Assembly: GCA_004794655.1 (NCBI GenBank)
Contig: SMMW01000622.1
Location: 11,970,501 to 12,034,500, forward strand
Length of the DNA stretch: 64,000 bases
Source: Marisa cornuarietis
Lineage: Eukaryota > Mollusca > Gastropoda > Architaenioglossa > Ampullariidae
Direction: 5' to 3'
A program made the translations under genes and the position numbers. The notes beneath the pieces are model-generated. The model was not told where the DNA came from. It made no database searches and saw only the letters and a list, made by a program, of their open reading frames with translations. Shown here in pieces: positions 60,735 through 64,000 of the stretch (position 1 is its first letter; the number at the start of each line of letters is the position of its first letter).

Positions 60735-60908
60735 GTGTTTTTCACTGAGCCAGTAACTAAGGCTATATCACGCCACGACAGCCAGCCCTGTAAACAGATG
60801 CCACATGCAGAAAAAGAACAGTGTACCCGAGATGAGAACTGAATCCAGGACAGCCATCCTTCACTGTTTTGGTGACAGGTGCTAACTGTTGCATCACCTG
60901 GCCGCCCT
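60735..60908 (-). mobile_element. tRNA-derived SINE copy
   Basis: On the minus strand it begins GGGCGGCCAGGTGATGCAAC, with an A-box-like GTTAGCACC and a B-box-like GGATTCAGTTCTC about 45 nt later, then ATCTCGGGTACACTG. It aligns with the copy at 19915-20115, which supports one dispersed SINE family. Confidence 0.6.
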
Positions 60909-61029
60909 AACTGGGAATGGGACAAGAAAGACATATGATACAATAATAACTGAATAAGCTACTTTTATACAAATCAATGGACACTGAATTCTCCAGATGT
61001 AACTTTTCAATATATGGTTATTACGTTCC

Positions 61030-61254
61030 TAAAACTTGCATTTACTGTGGATACATTTTGGAAGGTTTTTTTTTTAAAGGTTTTTGAAAGACTGGTTGAC
61101 CTTGTTCATGGGTCTGGAATGGCTGAATGCAAGAAACAAATACAAAAAAATCTGTGGTATCGGTCACAGTGCTTCTTTTAAAGAGTTGTTTCCACATCCA
61201 CTTGAACTGCAGGCAGTCCAAGAATTTAATCCCTAAACATGTTACAAAATTGTC
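61030..61254. repeat. 225-bp exact duplicate, copy B (upstream of POLD2)
   Basis: Second copy of the intron 7 block, about 6.5 kb away in the same orientation. Its minus-strand open frame extends slightly further, with an ATG at 61278. It is a recent duplication, gene conversion or mobile fragment. Confidence 0.9.
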
Positions 61255-63390
61255 ATACACTGAACTGTTGACCGTCATATTTTAAATAACTTTCATACAA
61301 GTAAGCTTGGGCTTATGGTAGTTTTAATCTGTTAGTTTAAAAAGAAAATAAGTGTCATTACTTTTGCACTATCAGAAACTGAAAATAAATCCTTGGCAAT
61401 TTATCTAAAAGTTATGCTAATATCACTTTATAATAACAACTATTCTGTATGGTCAACTAAACAAATAGTCATAGACACAAGACTGCTGAATGTTCACACT
61501 TTTCTGTTGTAAACAGAAATGTCGAGCTAACAATCCTAAAGAAAAAAGAATGCATCATCATTCTTAATCATTATAAGATGCAGATTTACTGGAAAACTGA
61601 AATTAATGAACACAAAAAGCAGCCTACCATTACAAATGTAAGACACAGAGAAGCAAAAGTAGGAATAACTGTGTATAATAAAAGCAATAATGACACTTGA
61701 AATTAAGTGGAGAGCACATGCACAAAGATGTAAAAGCAGCTACCAATAAGTATGGAGCAAAGCTAAAAAAGGGGTATGACTCACAAAGATGTATTATATG
61801 CACTACATCCAACTGATAGGAATAGCATTAATGGTTAATAAAGCTGTTCAAGTTATTGTTACTGAATTTAACATTCAAAATAAACCCATTATTAAAAAAA
61901 ATTTTCTAATGACATGACAGGTAGTGGTGCTATCTATGCATATATGGAAACATCACAAAGGTTTTAACTCCTTTATACACAAGACTTTTGCATTTTCTAA
62001 CTCACAAAATTATCGCTTTAGTTACATACTATAGTCCACTATTCTTTTAACTTTTCATGTCGTTTTGTATTTTAAAAGGATTCAGATAAATTCATTGAAG
62101 TATAGAGTGTTCATTAACACAAAGACAAGATTTTTTTGCTCAGGAAATTATCTATGAACTGGGATAGGCAAAGTCAGATGTTTTTCTGTCGAAAAAAATG
62201 TTTGGGATTCAAATTTCCATCATCCTTTTTCTTCTTTCAGAACAAATTTAAAGTATTTAGTTTTGTGCTTTCTGAAAGTACTGTGGGAAGATAGACATGG
62301 ACTGGCACTCAGATGGAAAAAGCAGCTAACAGTTGGTCTCCCCCACCCCCATTCCCTTAGACAATCGAAAAGAGATGTCTCAGGAGGGCAGCAGACAAAG
62401 ACTAGAAAGGACATGATCCGAAACGAAAAAAACTTTGAGATGTGGGCCTCATATTAGTTATCAACCAACAGTACACGCATGGTTTGGGTATTTAGTCAGG
62501 ATGCCTACTCACCAGGCAGCATTTTCAGCCTATACTCAAAGATGATCTGGCACTTGAGCAAGACAACAGATAACATACTGAGGTGTGACAGAACCTCTCA
62601 TCACATGGCCTGTCACCAGGGTCTTAAACAGAGTCATAAGGGGCAATCTCCTCCTCTCCAAGACACCCCAGGGTATACGTCGAAGATAACGAATATTACT
62701 TTTACACTGGAAGATGAATAATACTTTCAGAATCATATTTCTTCAATTAATCAAAAAATGTAACCAATTAGACTATTATGATGTATCATAAAAATGAGAA
62801 TTAATGTAACAAAAGTTTCCCTCTTTTATAGCACAGAATTATTTTTGGTATAAAGACAGTGAAAATGTATGAATCACACAGTGAAAGAGGTGTAAGAGAT
62901 TGGGGAAGAAAAAAAGTGATTATCTAGGAAGGCAGGGGAACTGGAGATAAAGCCTAATTTGACAACTTCCTAAATGAAAATCTGTTTACTTAATAAAGGA
63001 AATGATTTTCGTTATGTATCAGTTCACTAATATACATCAAGCCACAAAAAAACACTTATCATGCTCTCCTTTAAAACAAGGTTGATCAATATTTATACAA
63101 TATTTTACCTTTATATAATGTACACACTAAGTAATAGAAGCAACTTTAACAGTTGGTTTAAAACAAAACTTCTTTCACAAAGCAGTCCACCCAGTCATTT
63201 GGGATTTTGCACATGCACACATAAACCAAACACACCCACACAATATTCTTGTTGTTTGCTGACAATTTAAGAACATTTGCAAGCTGTCAAGTTCTAAAAG
63301 TCCACGTACACATGCAAAAAAACAGCATCAGACTCACTGTTATACAAATCTTGCAAACAACATTGCTATTACTAAAAATAACCCAATCCA
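61255..63390. other. AT-rich stretch with no supported gene except the weak exon at 62513
   Basis: Low-GC, largely unique sequence with only short open frames. A T-rich and C-rich patch lies near 62220-62420. It may be intron or 3' UTR of the minus-strand membrane-protein gene ending at 63394, but no exon chain can be assembled. Confidence 0.4.
62513..62594 (-). CDS. Weak candidate exon with consensus GTGAGT donor
   Basis: 27 open codons (HLSMLSVVLLKCQIIFEYRL then KMLPG) end at G|GTGAGT. The upstream acceptor (GATGAGAG) lacks a pyrimidine tract, and its phase does not join the exon ending at 63394 without another exon between. It may belong to the same membrane-protein gene or be chance. Confidence 0.18.
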
Positions 63391-63393
63391 TAC

Positions 63394-63698
63394 CTGCACA
63401 GGAAAATAACAAACTGTATCAAGTTAATCAAACTGATGCCATATAATAAACTGGAGCATTTTTTAATATCAAAGGGCAGCCATGAAGTGTCAATGAGACA
63501 CCAAATGAGTCCAAAAAAGGCAGTACAGGCAACAAGTGTAACTATAACTGCATGTTCAACATGAAGGTTGATGCTGGACATGGAATGATGCCTGATGTTG
63601 TATACTTTGTATCCTGTATGGTCTAGTTTCATCAGAGAACTCTTCTTGGCTCTAACAAAGCTCAACTTTTCATTGTTGTCCTCAAATATTGTCTGCAT
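63394..63698 (-). CDS. Probable coding exon of an unrecognised two-helix membrane protein
   Basis: A 102-codon open segment ends at a good donor (CTGTGCAG|GTATGG). It could start at the ATG at 63698, though an in-frame TGA lies two codons upstream and the context is weak, or be an internal exon after GGATGCAG from 63692. A charged N-terminal third is followed by two hydrophobic helices, around HAVIVTLVACTAFFGLIWCL and SSLLYGISLINLIQFVIFLC, separated by a short DTSWLPFDIKK loop. That pattern is typical of coding sequence. The gene would run off the window or continue through unresolved exons; the family is unknown to me. Confidence 0.5.
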
Positions 63699-63967
63699 CC
63701 ATCAAAAGACCACAAACTCCTCACTTGCATGACCAGTAAATCACATGCTAAAAGGGTAAGGAAACTAAAGAATGTGTTTGTACTTTATTTTCATTTGCAT
63801 TTTACCTCGCTATGCCTTTGAGGGAGAAGAAAAGTTTGTCACAAATAGGCAGTTGTTCCTTGTCAGCTGATTTCTAATGAACTGGTGACTGTACACTCTT
63901 TATCCAAAAGTGACACTAAAGTAAATTGTATATTTATGTGCAACCAGCGAAACAGGCACAAATACTA

Positions 63968-64000
63968 CTACTAATAATAATAATGAAGATTTTTATAGCA
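63968..64000 (+). repeat. Start of another 'ATTTTTATAGC' module, cut by the window end
   Basis: (TAA)n followed by TGAAGATTTTTATAGC matches the beginning of the copy at 40364-40445. The remainder lies outside the window. Confidence 0.4.

Overview
This is a eukaryotic, animal-type genomic window, most likely from a mollusc and perhaps a gastropod. The evidence is one spliced gene with ten GT-AG bounded coding exons, dense (CA)n/(TG)n microsatellites, tRNA-derived SINE-like copies, decayed non-LTR retrotransposons and a small hAT element. There are no bacterial operons, CRISPR arrays or rRNA genes. The phylum is inferred from this repeat style and from POLD2 divergence; the sequence does not prove it.

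Region 1-53 kb is gene-poor. It holds simple-sequence tracts and several minisatellites. These include an array at 21.35-22.10 kb with a 167-bp higher-order period, a palindromic 20-bp-unit array at 32.0-32.4 kb, two separate 55-bp arrays at 25.3 and 26.0 kb, and a 120-bp unit doubled inside a (TG)n tract at 27.6-27.9 kb. Mobile-element remains include an RTE-like 3' end (47.8-48.35 kb), another non-LTR C-terminal remnant (6.4-6.7 kb), a 5'-truncated non-LTR element with an intact CCHC C-terminus and a (TTAG)n tail (43.3-43.66 kb), a possible LTR/primer-binding-site junction (43.9-44.2 kb), a 410-bp non-autonomous hAT element with perfect 8-bp target-site duplications (41.03-41.45 kb), a hAT transposase-like fragment (17.5 kb) and several tRNA-headed SINE-like copies. 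A protein-like, frame-broken segment lies at 14.35-14.77 kb on the minus strand.

Region 53.4-59.8 kb (minus strand) contains a complete gene for the regulatory (B/p50) subunit of DNA polymerase delta, POLD2. It has ten coding exons and encodes 473 residues, against about 469 in human. Directly upstream, in the same unspliced segment, is a 118-codon ORF whose stop overlaps the POLD2 start in the tetranucleotide ATGA. This termination-reinitiation-like layout is the most interesting lead in the window. POLD2 intron 7 holds a 225-bp block that recurs with no visible difference at 61.03-61.25 kb.

Region 60-64 kb holds a SINE-like copy, the second 225-bp copy, and a probable coding exon (63.39-63.69 kb, minus strand) for an unrecognised membrane protein that would extend beyond the window.
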